This document shows positions 19,601 to 24,395 of a DNA stretch of 24,395 nt, piece after piece. The stretch covers positions 40,318 through 64,712 of the forward strand of contig BEXV01002128.1 in the NCBI GenBank assembly GCA_003118195.1, read 5' to 3'. This DNA is from Hemicentrotus pulcherrimus. Lineage: Eukaryota > Echinodermata > Echinoidea > Camarodonta > Strongylocentrotidae. Made by a program: the position numbers and the translations under genes. A model generated the notes under the pieces. It had not been told where the DNA came from and made no database searches. It was given only the letters and a program-made list of their open reading frames with translations. Positions within the stretch are counted from its first letter, which is position 1. Each line of letters opens with the position of its first letter.

Positions 19601-21821
19601 TTGCTACATGTTCCAAATTCAAGTAGTTATGTGTTATATTATAAGCACAGATTTTTGGAGTTATGTGCATTTTGATACTAACAGCGTCAACCTCTAACAG
19701 AACAGGTGCAACAAGCTTTTGCAGCTATATGACGAGAATCATGCAGACATCTTTAATAGTATGTCTGTGCCTGTAAAGAGGAGACATGTTGGACCCATTT
19801 CACACTCAAATTCTTTTTCTTTTCCAGGATATCCTGACAGTGATGCCTGGATACAAACACAGCAAAAGTGACAGAGTTAGCTTGGTAAGTTTTCCCTCTT
19901 TTCTATATGCATATAAGATTTTTTTTTTCATGTAGAATAGCTGATAGCACTGACGCAGTTGCAACTACATCTTTGATTTTCATTTTTTGGTATAATCTGA
20001 AGCTTTTTACATCTTTAAAAAAAAATTGAATACGAACATAGGTACCTAATGTATGCAAATTCATTTTTGAGCCACATTATTGCAATGAGTATGTACTTGG
20101 AACTAGATATCTGATATCATGAATATATTTCTCAAATTACTTGCATGAACATATGATTGTAAAGAAATGTAGTCTTATTTGAATTAAAATCTAAATAATT
20201 TGGTACATCAATAATAATAATAATCATAATAATATGTCTTGTTTACCAAGGGTAGCCTCATCAGTATTAATACTTTTCTCCCTGAGGGCCCTGCAATCAT
20301 ATCATTACCCCGGCGTAAACCATATTATTTCAAGCCCAAATCTTGTCATTAGTAATCAATCCTCAAATATCATAACTTGCTTGCATAGGATGTGTATCAT
20401 TCTAGATATTTCTGACTTATTGGTAACTGAACACTACATGGAATGTGATTTCATGAACATTCTTTGACTTCAACTAATTTCCATAAACCACGAACAACAG
20501 TATTAATATTAACAGACTCCTCTTGGTTAAAATTATCATCATTGGAACGCAGAAGGCGTAATCATTAGTGCTCTTTGTGAATTCGAGTTTCCTTATTACA
20601 TATCTGAATGAAAATTTAGGTAACATTAAACCTTAATCAAGATAGTACATGCATTTACCAGCTCCAAATCCTATACAAATCTGGTTCTACTTCTGTGTGA
20701 TAAAATTATGATTTCTAACAATTATCATCTTTTGGTTCTACTTTGGTTCCATTTTCGCTAAGATACCTTATTTTATTCATTTCTAGGTAAGCCAAGGAGC
20801 AGAAGCAATAAAGATTAGCAAGTCGTTCTTTCTCAAGTACGCTGATGAGAGGGTCTTCACGGAGATTGAAATGAGGGTAAGTCAAATATACATGACCTCC
20901 TTATATATTAGTTTAATGGAGGAACACCTTTGTGTCTAGTCCCAAACTGGTTTTTGTTTCAAAAGAGCAAGGCCCTGTTTCATATAGCTTGCTATCAATA
21001 ACAACTGCCAAATTTATATGACAAATTTGACTCTCAGCCAATCAAATGCTTCCATTTCAGTACAAACCTGTCTACAGCGACTGCCTAAGGGAAACACAAA
21101 AAGTGGTCTTTGTAGACAGGTTCCTTTAGTACATGTTTCAGTGAGAAGCCATTTTTAAGGGAATCAAAGAATGTGCTTGTTGTAGACAGGTGGTCACTAA
21201 AGCAGGTTTGACTGTAGCTTATAGCAGTCATTGTAACTAGTTATTGATAACAGGTTTTATAAAACAGGATCCAGATATTATTCACACTAGTAATATTTTC
21301 ACCAAGAAAGACAGCCGAGTTGTGTGACACTGTGATAAGTGTCCCTTGTCTACGAACTCAATTCTTTTTGCATCCATTTTAACTTTTCAGAATTGAAAGC
21401 TTAAAGACAAAGGTCATCTTTGAAAGCTAAGGCCCAACATATTCTCAACCAATATCATGTGCTAAAGTGAGAATTGAGTACATGTTTGTTCCATTGCAAT
21501 GATACTGATATTTAGATGCACAGAACACTAAATTTCAAATGTGCTTCTCCACTTTCGTCACAGATCAATCTCCAAATAATTTCTCATATCATGACAAAAT
21601 GTTTGAAAAAAAAGGCCTACTGTATTCAATATCTTAAATATAATGTCTTATTCTCTTTTCAATTTCAATCCTTGATTCAGTTTGAGCCCTACCCTGACCA
21701 AGACACCTGCCTGAAAGACCTGGACGTGACAACAGAGTGGCAGAGATACAAGAAAGTTGAGATGGAACAAACAATGCATGAGGTCAAAGATAGGGTCCAG
21801 CTAAGAATAGCATCAAGATAA
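3934..21821 (+). CDS. CNBD2: Cyclic nucleotide-binding domain protein 2-like (CNBD2/CRIS), 18 coding exons, complete
   Basis: Spliced model: 3934-4202, 9089-9227, 10439-10509, 11026-11209, 11790-11864, 12603-12691, 13165-13238, 13950-14005, 14775-14858, 15481-15545, 15823-15903, 16366-16426, 17045-17198, 17690-17820, 18692-18799, 19828-19884, 20787-20876, 21681-21821. It totals 1929 nt, 642 residues plus TAA, with GT/AG at every junction and phases that all match. Residues 1-135 are low-complexity, Ser/Pro/Arg rich. Residues 137-250 are basic and helical, then acidic. The first cyclic-nucleotide fold spans about 250-350, with RVIIRDQE (281-288), MYFVLSGK (293-300), and the cassette FGEL (318-321) followed by R329. 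The second fold starts at RAGQVIVPDSIKNEWIYVI (396-414) and resumes at RVGELEAGDIF (537-547) and SQGAEAIKISKSFFLKY (568-584) after a long insertion. Mammalian CNBD2 has the same two-fold plan and a GAE-hydrophobic-K-FFLK ending, binds cAMP and is needed for sperm function. A similar flagellar or sperm role here is inference. It differs from PKA regulatory subunits in lacking a dimerisation/docking and inhibitor region. Confidence 0.9.
4272..4429. mobile_element. Non-autonomous DNA element with CAGTCAAAC/GTTTGACTG ends
   Basis: Starts CAGTCAAACCTATTTATAG and ends AGGTCGTTTGACTG, so the outer nine bases form terminal inverted repeats. The internal AAGGGAAACACAAAAAGTGG followed by TCT is shared exactly with the copy at 21058-21214. 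Flanking TA is present only on the left. No transposase is encoded. Confidence 0.7.
4587..4863 (+). mobile_element. tRNA-derived SINE, near full length
   Basis: The head has a box A-like segment (TAGCCGAATGG) and a box B-like segment (TGGTTTGATCTC). The body follows with GGCACTAATGTCCTTTGGCA, TAAATGGGTACCTGGTAGGA and GGCGCTATACAAATGCATAT, then a short ATT tail. This body and tail match a SINE type I associate with sea urchin genomes, from memory. The same body recurs inverted at 17960-18095 and in part at 5785-5985. Confidence 0.8.
5785..5985 (-). mobile_element. tRNA-derived SINE, inverted copy
   Basis: Read on the minus strand: a tRNA-like head with a near-perfect box B (CGGTTCGATTCCCA), then CATTAATGTCCTTAAGG, a CAGGTGAGGA segment and a GCGCCCTAGGGCAG-like end region, the same order as the copy at 4587. 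A T-run at 5878-5888 interrupts the body. Read on the + strand it could be mistaken for a tRNA gene, but the acceptor stem and anticodon arm do not form properly. Confidence 0.65.
7233..7285 (+). CDS. Candidate alternative first coding exon of the CNBD2-like gene
   Basis: An ATG in good context (ACATGG, A at -3 and G at +4) opens 17 codons reading MERMDLGSPSESFRPKH. The exon ends CACAG|GTTAGT, a plausible donor, leaving two bases (AG). That is exactly the phase of exon 1, so it would join exon 2 and recreate the same Arg codon. An in-frame TGA lies at 7227-7229. It sits in intron 1, about 1.8 kb upstream of exon 2, and would replace the low-complexity residues 1-90. It is short, so chance remains possible. 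Confidence 0.5.
7929..8120. repeat. Triplet microsatellite block (ATT/ATC then AGT)
   Basis: Interrupted ATT and ATC triplets at 7929-8036, then about eleven AGT triplets at 8088-8120, separated by about 50 nt. Open frames over it (poly-Ile, poly-Ser, poly-Thr) are artefacts of triplet repetition. Confidence 0.85.
9089..9227 (+). CDS. CNBD2: CNBD2-like coding exon 2
   Basis: Encodes residues 90-136. Acceptor CGTGCTAG|G and donor ACCAACG|GTAAAA. The reading frame begins RVTVLDMDTASHGSGSRKG and is basic and Ser/Gly rich, probably disordered. The acceptor has a poor pyrimidine tract compared with other introns of this gene. Phase in is 2 and phase out is 0, both fitting the neighbours. Confidence 0.75.
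9228..10438 (+). other. Intron 2, with pyrimidine-rich block
   Basis: The stretch 9360-9660 is strongly C/T-rich (many CCTCCTC, TCCCC and TTCTCT units plus a C10-like run near 9648), giving false proline/serine-rich frames. The remainder to 10438 shows nothing recognisable. Confidence 0.75.
10439..10509 (+). CDS. CNBD2: CNBD2-like coding exon 3
   Basis: Encodes residues 137-160, PYERFKLKANAVKW followed by LCMVCVVYMR. Acceptor TATTTCAG and donor GAG|GTAAGT. The basic start followed by a hydrophobic, Cys/Val-rich helix resembles the helical region before the first cyclic-nucleotide fold in CNBD2 proteins. The hydrophobic part (about 10 residues) is too short for a confident membrane span. Confidence 0.85.
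11026..11209 (+). CDS. CNBD2: CNBD2-like coding exon 4
   Basis: Encodes residues 160-221, starting REASERALKGSLLEVVEEIL and ending FDAADYQRFSKRE. Acceptor CACATACAG|G and donor GAGAG|GTATGC. The content is Glu/Lys-rich helix. It is the longest exon between the start exon and the first binding fold. No catalytic motif is seen. Confidence 0.88.
11790..11864 (+). CDS. CNBD2: CNBD2-like coding exon 5
   Basis: Encodes 25 residues (222-246), EGLPNKIKDILSMEEDDR and a short Gln-rich end. Acceptor TCCTCACAG and donor AAAAT|GTGAGT, phase 0 on both sides, so skipping this exon would keep the frame. It is an acidic linker in front of the first binding fold. Confidence 0.88.
12603..12691 (+). CDS. CNBD2: CNBD2-like coding exon 6 (start of first cyclic-nucleotide fold)
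   Basis: Encodes residues 247-276, beginning VVRSMQSNEEFAKYPPEIQK and ending YAWYDV. This is the N-terminal helix of a cyclic-nucleotide fold, where the pattern (F..YP..I...M) leads into the first beta strand. Acceptor TTCGGCACAG and donor GACGT|GTAAGT, phase 2. Confidence 0.92.
12834..12955. repeat. GAT microsatellite in intron 6
   Basis: About 120 nt of GAT triplets interrupted by GGT, GCG and ACG units, ending in a small GATGA repeat. The rest of intron 6 (12692-13164) shows nothing else. Confidence 0.9.
13165..13238 (+). CDS. CNBD2: CNBD2-like coding exon 7 (first fold, beta core)
   Basis: Encodes residues 276-301, including TRNRVIIRDQERAEGMYFVL and SGK. This is the best signature in the gene: the family pattern is hydrophobic-I-x-Q-G-E-x-A-x-x-(M/L)-Y-F-(I/V)-L-x-G. 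Here the usual Q-G-E is D-Q-E. Donor CAAAC|GTAAGT, phase 1. Confidence 0.95.
13239..14774 (+). other. Introns 7 and 8: no other features seen
   Basis: The intervals 13239-13949 and 14006-14774 are AT-rich. A short GTAACAAT-type repetition lies near 13760-13835. No repeat family or alternative exon is recognised. Confidence 0.55.
13950..14005 (+). CDS. CNBD2: CNBD2-like coding exon 8 (first fold, strand leading to the cassette)
   Basis: A 56-nt exon for residues 301-319, LTMTTAGATYILKKGDKFG. The KKGDKFG end is the usual glycine turn just before the phosphate-binding cassette. Acceptor CATCGCAG. The run of four G at the donor is resolved as GGG|GTAAAT because only that keeps phase 0 into exon 9. 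Confidence 0.92.
14775..14858 (+). CDS. CNBD2: CNBD2-like coding exon 9 (phosphate-binding cassette)
   Basis: Encodes residues 320-347, ELDLINNTNRSCTVMSKDQV then ELFCIHSQ. With exon 8 it completes FGEL, and Arg329 stands where cAMP-binding proteins place the Arg that contacts the cyclic phosphate (pattern FGEL.L.....R..T). Glu320 and Arg329 are both present, so nucleotide binding looks possible. The usual small residue after Arg is Ser-Cys here. Acceptor TTTATAG and donor CCAG|GTACGT. Confidence 0.94.
15098..15290 (+). mobile_element. SINE with 7SL RNA-like head in intron 9
   Basis: The head GGCGTTGTGGCGTGCGCCTG then TAATCCAGCT closely follows the conserved 5' domain of 7SL (SRP) RNA, also the start of Alu (GTGGCGCGTGCCTGTAGTCC). 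Exactly 43 nt after GCCTGTAATCC comes GGTTCGAAACTG, a box B-like segment. Its 7SL counterpart GAGTTCTGGGCTG follows at the same spacing, with GCTGAGGACACAG matching the segment before it. The 3' part (CGGATGGTGACGTTTAAAGG onwards) is unrelated to 7SL and ends in a CA-rich tail near 15272-15290. The head identification is from memory of human 7SL and Alu. Confidence 0.65.
15481..15545 (+). CDS. CNBD2: CNBD2-like coding exon 10 (C-helix of first fold)
   Basis: Encodes residues 348-369, DYPDIFDTKLNVKPEDCLEY then LK. It forms the helix after the first fold and the linker to the second. The acceptor has a strong T/C tract (TTTTTTTTTCTTCTTCATAG). Donor CTCAA|GTAAGT, phase 2. Confidence 0.9.
15546..16365 (+). 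other. Introns 10 and 11: no other features seen
   Basis: The intervals 15546-15822 and 15904-16365 are AT-rich, with T-runs around 15956-16085. No repeat family was recognised. Confidence 0.5.
15823..15903 (+). CDS. CNBD2: CNBD2-like coding exon 11
   Basis: Encodes residues 369-396, KSLPVFKAWTGHDKLPDFPA then NWGVQNYR. The SLPVFKAW helix matches the start of a second cyclic-nucleotide fold. Acceptor GTTTGACAG and donor CTACAG|GTTAGT, phase 2. Confidence 0.9.
16366..16426 (+). CDS. CNBD2: CNBD2-like coding exon 12 (second fold, first strands)
   Basis: Encodes residues 396-416, RAGQVIVPDSIKNEWIYVIK then S. This reads as Y-R-A-G-Q-V-I plus (I/V)Y(V/F)(I/V)-x-x-G, the opening strands of a cyclic-nucleotide fold, with the glycine supplied by exon 13. 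Acceptor TTTAACAG and donor AAGTCG|GTAAGA. Confidence 0.92.
16606..17001. repeat. Long purine-rich GA repeat in intron 12
   Basis: Nearly 400 nt of GAGA tracts broken by AAAG, GGG and related units, with the purest runs at 16608-16632, 16888-16913 and 16976-17000. Internal segments such as GAAGGGTGAAGTAC recur three times (about 16731, 16818, 16922), so the tract grew partly by larger tandem units. It ends about 45 nt before exon 13. Frames over it (Leu/Ser-rich on the minus strand, Arg/Glu-rich on the plus strand) are artefacts. Confidence 0.9.
17045..17198 (+). CDS. CNBD2: CNBD2-like coding exon 13 (insertion in second fold, part 1)
   Basis: Encodes residues 417-468, starting GTCDVLKHLKADVCMRDKTG and continuing with a Lys/Glu-rich helix to NKLPPLTR. 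The first ten residues finish a beta strand of the second fold. The rest belongs to a basic insertion not found in compact cAMP-binding domains. Acceptor ACCTGTTTGCAG and donor CAGAG|GTAAGA, phase 1. A long GA repeat ends about 45 nt upstream of this exon. Confidence 0.9.
17199..17689 (+). other. Intron 13: no other features seen
   Basis: AT-rich and unique-looking. The frame from exon 13 happens to stay open for about 190 nt into the intron, but the good donor at 17199 and the phase fit with exon 14 argue against use. Confidence 0.6.
17690..17820 (+). CDS. CNBD2: CNBD2-like coding exon 14 (insertion in second fold, part 2)
   Basis: Encodes residues 468-511, starting VTFLTTPGPSSTRSSTGRTL and ending VAKKKGGSDIT. 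The Ser/Thr/Arg/Gly-rich, probably disordered content could hold phosphorylation sites. Acceptor CTCATCACAG and donor ATAACA|GTAAGT. It is visibly richer in G+C than the flanking introns, as expected of a coding exon. Confidence 0.88.
17960..18095 (-). mobile_element. tRNA-derived SINE fragment, body only
   Basis: Read on the minus strand, GCACTAACGTCCTTTGCATT and then CTGGTAGGAAGCATACCTTG follow the body of the SINE at 4587, with CACCCAGGTGAGGAAAATGG between them and a GCAGCTGGGC-like region after. The tRNA head is missing or too diverged to see. It lies in intron 14. The rest of that intron (18096-18691) shows nothing named. Confidence 0.65.
18692..18799 (+). CDS. CNBD2: CNBD2-like coding exon 15 (second fold resumes)
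   Basis: Encodes residues 512-547, including DTVFRSKSILQCMRSGSHPD and CVRVGELEAGDIF. The VGEL.AGDIF end corresponds to the strand and glycine turn before the cassette (usual form LG.L..GD.FGE). Acceptor TTTTAAAATAG and donor ATCTTT|GTAAGT. Phase 0 at both ends. Confidence 0.9.
18812..18975. repeat. GGT/GAT microsatellite in intron 15
   Basis: Pure GGT triplets (18816-18840), then GAT/GAA and GTTGGT triplets, then GGT again (18960-18974), beginning 13 nt after the exon 15 donor. It yields false poly-Asp, poly-Met and poly-His frames. The rest of intron 15 to 19827 is AT-rich, with an A-run at 19119-19134 and no named element. Confidence 0.92.
19828..19884 (+). CDS. CNBD2: CNBD2-like coding exon 16 (degenerate cassette)
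   Basis: A 57-nt exon for residues 548-566, DILTVMPGYKHSKSDRVSL. It sits where the second phosphate-binding cassette should be. The FGE signature is replaced by F-D-I, and the Arg/Ala/Thr motif is absent apart from a displaced D-R-V-S. The second fold therefore probably does not bind nucleotide canonically. Acceptor TTTTCCAG and donor AGCTTG|GTAAGT, phase 0 on both sides. Confidence 0.87.
19885..20786 (+). other. Intron 16, with small AAT repeat
   Basis: About seven AAT triplets at 20210-20235 (one interrupted by ATC). Otherwise AT-rich sequence with no recognised element. Confidence 0.55.
20787..20876 (+). CDS. CNBD2: CNBD2-like coding exon 17 (end of second fold)
   Basis: Encodes residues 567-596, VSQGAEAIKISKSFFLKYAD then ERVFTEIEMR. 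The VS.GAE.I.I.K.FFLK pattern is what I recall from vertebrate CNBD2 and is one of the best arguments for orthology. Acceptor CATTTCTAG and donor ATGAGG|GTAAGT. The exon itself begins GTAAGC, which looks like a donor, but phase and protein support its inclusion. Confidence 0.9.
20970..21273. mobile_element. Diverged foldback MITE interrupted by a second element
   Basis: The left arm GGCCCTGTTTCATATAGCTT and GCTATCAATAAC (20971-21002) pairs with the right arm TTATTGATAACAGGTTTTAT and AAAACAGGATCC (21241-21272). The two are reverse complements at roughly 80%, with one gap. The CAGTC-type element at 21058-21214 lies between the arms. No coding capacity. It is in intron 17. Confidence 0.65.
21058..21214. 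mobile_element. CAGTC-type DNA element, second copy, nested
   Basis: The right end AAAGCAGGTTTGACTG is intact. The left end CAGTACAAACCTGTC is a slightly altered form of CAGTCAAACCTGTC. Internally it has AAGGGAAACACAAAAAGTGG as in the copy at 4272, and GTAGACAGGT occurs twice (21112 and 21182). It sits inside the foldback element at 20970-21273, so it is the younger insertion. Confidence 0.7.
21275..21680 (+). other. Remainder of intron 17: nothing named
   Basis: AT-rich. The exon 18 frame is open upstream of the acceptor to about 21516, but the CTTGATTCAG acceptor and phase 0 fit favour 21681 as the exon start. Confidence 0.6.
21681..21821 (+). CDS. CNBD2: CNBD2-like coding exon 18 (terminal)
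   Basis: Encodes residues 597-642, beginning FEPYPDQDTCLKDLDVTTEW followed by a Lys/Glu-rich helix ending RIASR and TAA at 21819-21821. The FEPYP..D.CL motif followed by a tryptophan and a helix resembles the C-terminal tail of CNBD2 proteins. Acceptor CCTTGATTCAG. In-frame sense codons continue for 33 codons after this stop (see the extension entry). Confidence 0.88.
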   Translation, partial: FEPYPDQDTCLKDLDVTTEWQRYKKVEMEQTMHEVKDRVQLRIASR

Positions 21822-21923
21822 TGTCTTGACTTGCACCACAGGGTAGCAAAATTAGAAGAAACAGAAGATGGAAATGATGATGAATCAATTGCCCAAGATA
21901 TTTCAACTAAGGAAAGTATCTAA
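21822..21923 (+). other. In-frame open extension after the CNBD2-like stop codon
   Basis: In the same frame as exon 18 there are 33 sense codons (21822-21920) and a second TAA at 21921-21923. The implied peptide includes HHRVAKLEETEDGNDDESIA and looks coding-like: acidic, with a helical start. It may be an ancestral C-terminus cut off by a young stop, a read-through extension, or chance. The stop is followed by TGT, which is not a known strong read-through context. Confidence 0.4.
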
Positions 21924-22670
21924 ATAATACCTTGAAGATCATGATGGAGGTATAGAGTGGTAAAAAACTTCTTGGACTGAAGTCGAAAAGAAAATTCACA
22001 GCTAGGGTTTCAGTGAAAGCCTAGTTGAGGATAGCATCTGGACATTTTAAGAGGACCTGGATTTAATGACAGCATAGCAAAATTGCAGGAAGATTGAAGA
22101 GGAAGGGTCAACAACTGCATTTCCTGACAAAGATGCATGCTTAGACCAAAGAGAAATTTGACTGGAACTGCGAGTCCATGTAGGACAGAGTCTTGTAAGC
22201 CAGCATGATTTGAAGACTTCTCCTGGACATCTCATCACATAGCCTTAAATCTGTGACAGAAGGGCAGCATGATCCAGAGTTCTAAACTGTGCATGAAATA
22301 TACAAAGAAAAGAGAAGAAACTTAACTGCTGTACAAGATGTGCAAATAAACTGTAGCATGGTACTAAGTTTAGATTCGCATAACTTACATATCATGTGGG
22401 GTATCCTATGAAAACAATTCAGTTTTGTTGAATTTAGATTTTTTAGTGATTTTGAATGCATACTTGTATCAATTTTGTATACTACGTTAAAGAAAAATCA
22501 AACACATAACACAATTTGTACAAGCAGAGCTTTTGGTAACTGTAAATCAAAAGATTTTTTTTTAAATTGTGGGGTGGGGGGGAGGACAAGTAAGTTTCTG
22601 TAATCACTCAGACTGTAACCAAAAAAAAAAGAATCAAGATTTTTGTAATAATTTAAATAAATTTAATCTG
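21924..22670 (+). other. 3' UTR of the CNBD2-like gene
   Basis: Non-coding on the model. AATAAA signals at 22345-22350 and 22656-22661 give possible mRNA ends; the first would make a UTR of roughly 550 nt. The stretch 22105-22135 (CATTTCCTGACAAAGATGCA and following) resembles CCCTGACCAAGACACCTGCC of exon 18, suggesting a decayed duplicate. G- and A-runs lie at 22568-22582 and 22621-22630. Confidence 0.5.
22345..22350 (+). terminator. Candidate polyadenylation signal AATAAA (proximal)
   Basis: First canonical AATAAA after the CNBD2-like stop, in TGCAAATAAACTGTAG. Further AATAAA hexamers at 22656-22661 and 23507-23512 could serve as distal sites. Which one is used cannot be told from sequence. 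Confidence 0.45.
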
Positions 22671-24035
22671 GGATATTATGTTGTCAAAATGTACACCTAA
22701 CAGTTAAAAAATTTAATGAGTGATCGATCTAGATAATCTGTATGTTTTTTGTTTTTTTTTAATCTAGGTGGTCCACTTTATTACTGGTTGTGTATGATTT
22801 GATTTCTCTTATTTTTTATGGGAATGCTGTGCTACAAATTGTGTGTATTCAGGAGTTATTATTCAATGTTACATGTTGGGAATTATTGCAATCGTTTCTT
22901 GCCAGCACTATCTATCAAGTAGGCTTACATTTGTTTGTATTTAAAGAGTCATATCACTTATTATTGTGCCTCTGCAAAATATCTGATAAATTATGAAGCA
23001 CATCATTTCATGATATTCCATTCTGTTAAATAATATGTGGCTATAATGTTGTAAGATATAGCTTCAAACATATATGTACATGTACCAAGACATTCTACAT
23101 TTTAGTTTCCATGATAACATGTTTGGTGAAAGGGAACTAACATTGTCTAATTCAATTTTGAGGTCATCAAATGTACCTACCTTTTTACAAAAACATCTAT
23201 CACTTATAAATATTAAAATCTTAATGAATTAAAAAAAAATATAAGAAAGATAAGGTATAGGTACCTAAAAGAGAAGAATATTCAAGAAACTGTGAGTGCT
23301 GGAATGTGACCACGAGTGTTGAAATTATTTTTAAAAAGTGTGCACGGGCATTAACTTTGGTTTCCTTGTCATTCTAACTATTAAAATCACACTATTATCT
23401 CAATACTTGACTAGAATATATGTCTAGCACCTATATGCACAATATGAACAGAAAGATTATTTCATCAGTTGTTTTAATGTCTTGCTAATCTTGCAGTATC
23501 AGCTCAAATAAAATATTGTCACAATTGTAACAATAATTATAGAATTTTTGCTCATCAATATGATGGGCTGTTTAGTACTTTTATTTCTTTGAACCGAGTA
23601 TGAAATTGAGAAAAAAAAAGAAAAAGAGAGCAAATGATGCTTGTCTCTCTAACTTATTCTTTATCTGTTTCTCAACTGAGCTTGCCCCCTAGTTGGTTTC
23701 TTTAGAGTTTCTGTGTATGTTTATTAACACTTTTAGATGCTTTCTTTGCCTCTCTGCTGGTTGCTTGTTTGCCTCAAGTGCAATTATGCACAAAACAGTA
23801 GATAAAAAGAACGGTCTTAATTAGCTCCATAACAGCCCTCTTAACATCAGTATAAATCAATATTGAAAATAGTTAAAATAATCTTGAAGCCTTAAGTACA
23901 TCTATCCAATCATAGATACAATGTGACACAGGGAAATTATTTGTGTGGCATATGAAAAGTCAACATTTTCAAGCAATGAACGGGTCACATCATTTCTTAA
24001 AAATCTCATCACTAACCGTTGCCATGGTTATGAAG
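22671..24035. other. Downstream intergenic DNA
   Basis: AT-rich, with no supported gene. It holds AATAAA at 23507-23512 (+) and 23720-23725 (-). The open frame at 22790-22996 has no recognisable features. Confidence 0.5.
23720..23725 (-). terminator. Candidate polyadenylation signal for the minus-strand gene
   Basis: TTTATT on the + strand reads AATAAA on the minus strand, about 310 nt beyond the minus-strand TGA. It would place the ends of two converging transcription units close together. Support is positional only. Confidence 0.25.
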
Positions 24036-24172
24036 TCAAGGGAAGAGAACAATTTGAAGCAAGGGCATGATCTGGATGGTTGAGATGTCAGCAAGGATAG
24101 CATCCGCTGAGGCTAGAGTTGATGCTTCCATCAAGTTGGTCCGGCGAAAGCAAAAGATGGCTACCGCAAGAA
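24036..24172 (-). CDS. Probable terminal exon of a convergent gene (hydrophobic protein, 3' end)
   Basis: On the minus strand a good acceptor (TTTTTGGTCTCCCCTATGCAG) is followed by 44 open codons, LAVAIFCFRRTNLMEASTLA then SADAILADISTIQIMPLLQI and VLFP, ending in TGA. The other two frames of this exon have stops. The composition is a hydrophobic segment, a short basic turn, then an Ala/Ile-rich helix, suggesting a membrane protein. A loose likeness to choline transporter-like (SLC44) proteins is a weak guess. The stop falls in what would be another hydrophobic segment, so this may be a broken or misassigned frame. The rest of the gene would lie beyond the right edge. Confidence 0.45.
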
Positions 24173-24395
24173 CTGCATAGGGGAGACCAAAAATGACATT
24201 ATCAGGTAAATAAATACCAATTGCAACATCTCTACCAATAGATAATTATACAACTCTTGTCTTCCTGGGTTTAAAGAGTGAAGCTTTTAATAAACCAATA
24301 CAAAATCTACATTATTCCAGTAAACAGTCAAGTATCAAACATGAAACTATGTAAAGACATAATATAAAAACCTTGTTCTTCCTTTAGATGTTTGC
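24173..24395 (-). other. Presumed intron of the minus-strand gene, running off the window
   Basis: AT-rich sequence upstream (on the minus strand) of the acceptor at 24173-24175. No further exon is seen before the right edge. Confidence 0.35.

Noticed and set aside
22047..22238. 63-codon minus-strand frame in the 3' UTR
   Set aside because: No family match. Probably an antisense shadow of the decayed exon-like sequence.

Overview
The window looks like nuclear DNA of a marine invertebrate deuterostome, most likely an echinoderm and probably a sea urchin. It is AT-rich, with short exons bounded by GT/AG splice sites, long introns full of GAT/GGT/GA microsatellites, tRNA-derived SINEs ending in an (ATT)n-type tail, and foldback MITEs. 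There are no operons, bacterial ribosome-binding sites or CRISPR arrays. The organism call is inference from repeat style and gene type; I cannot name the species.

One gene fills most of the window. I assembled 18 coding exons on the + strand between 3934 and 21821. Every junction has a GT donor and an AG acceptor, all phases agree, and the spliced frame of 1929 nt encodes 642 residues with no internal stop. The protein has two cyclic-nucleotide-binding folds and fits CNBD2 (also called CRIS), a cAMP-binding protein known in mammals for its role in sperm. The first fold (about residues 250-350) keeps the FGEL...R phosphate-binding cassette. The second (about 396-590) is split by an insertion of roughly 105 residues and has lost that signature. 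Intron 1 holds a second possible start exon (7233-7285) that splices in the same phase to exon 2. After the stop codon there is a clean in-frame extension of 33 codons, and the 3' UTR seems to contain a decayed copy of part of exon 18.

Layout: 1-3900 is intergenic or upstream DNA with a GTCTGTCG-like degenerate repeat and, at 3597-3729, a compact palindromic MITE. 3934-21821 is the CNBD2-like gene. Its introns carry three tRNA-type SINEs (4587-4863, 5785-5985, 17960-18095), a SINE whose head resembles 7SL RNA (15098-15290), two copies of a CAGTCAAAC-ended DNA element (4272-4429, 21058-21214, the second nested inside an older foldback element), and several microsatellites. 21822-23500 is 3' UTR and downstream DNA with several AATAAA signals. 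At 24036-24172 a minus-strand exon with a good acceptor and a 44-codon hydrophobic frame suggests the 3' end of a convergent membrane-protein gene running in from the right edge.

The most notable points are the 7SL-like SINE, the alternative first exon, the stop codon followed by an open in-frame extension, and the nested transposon pair.
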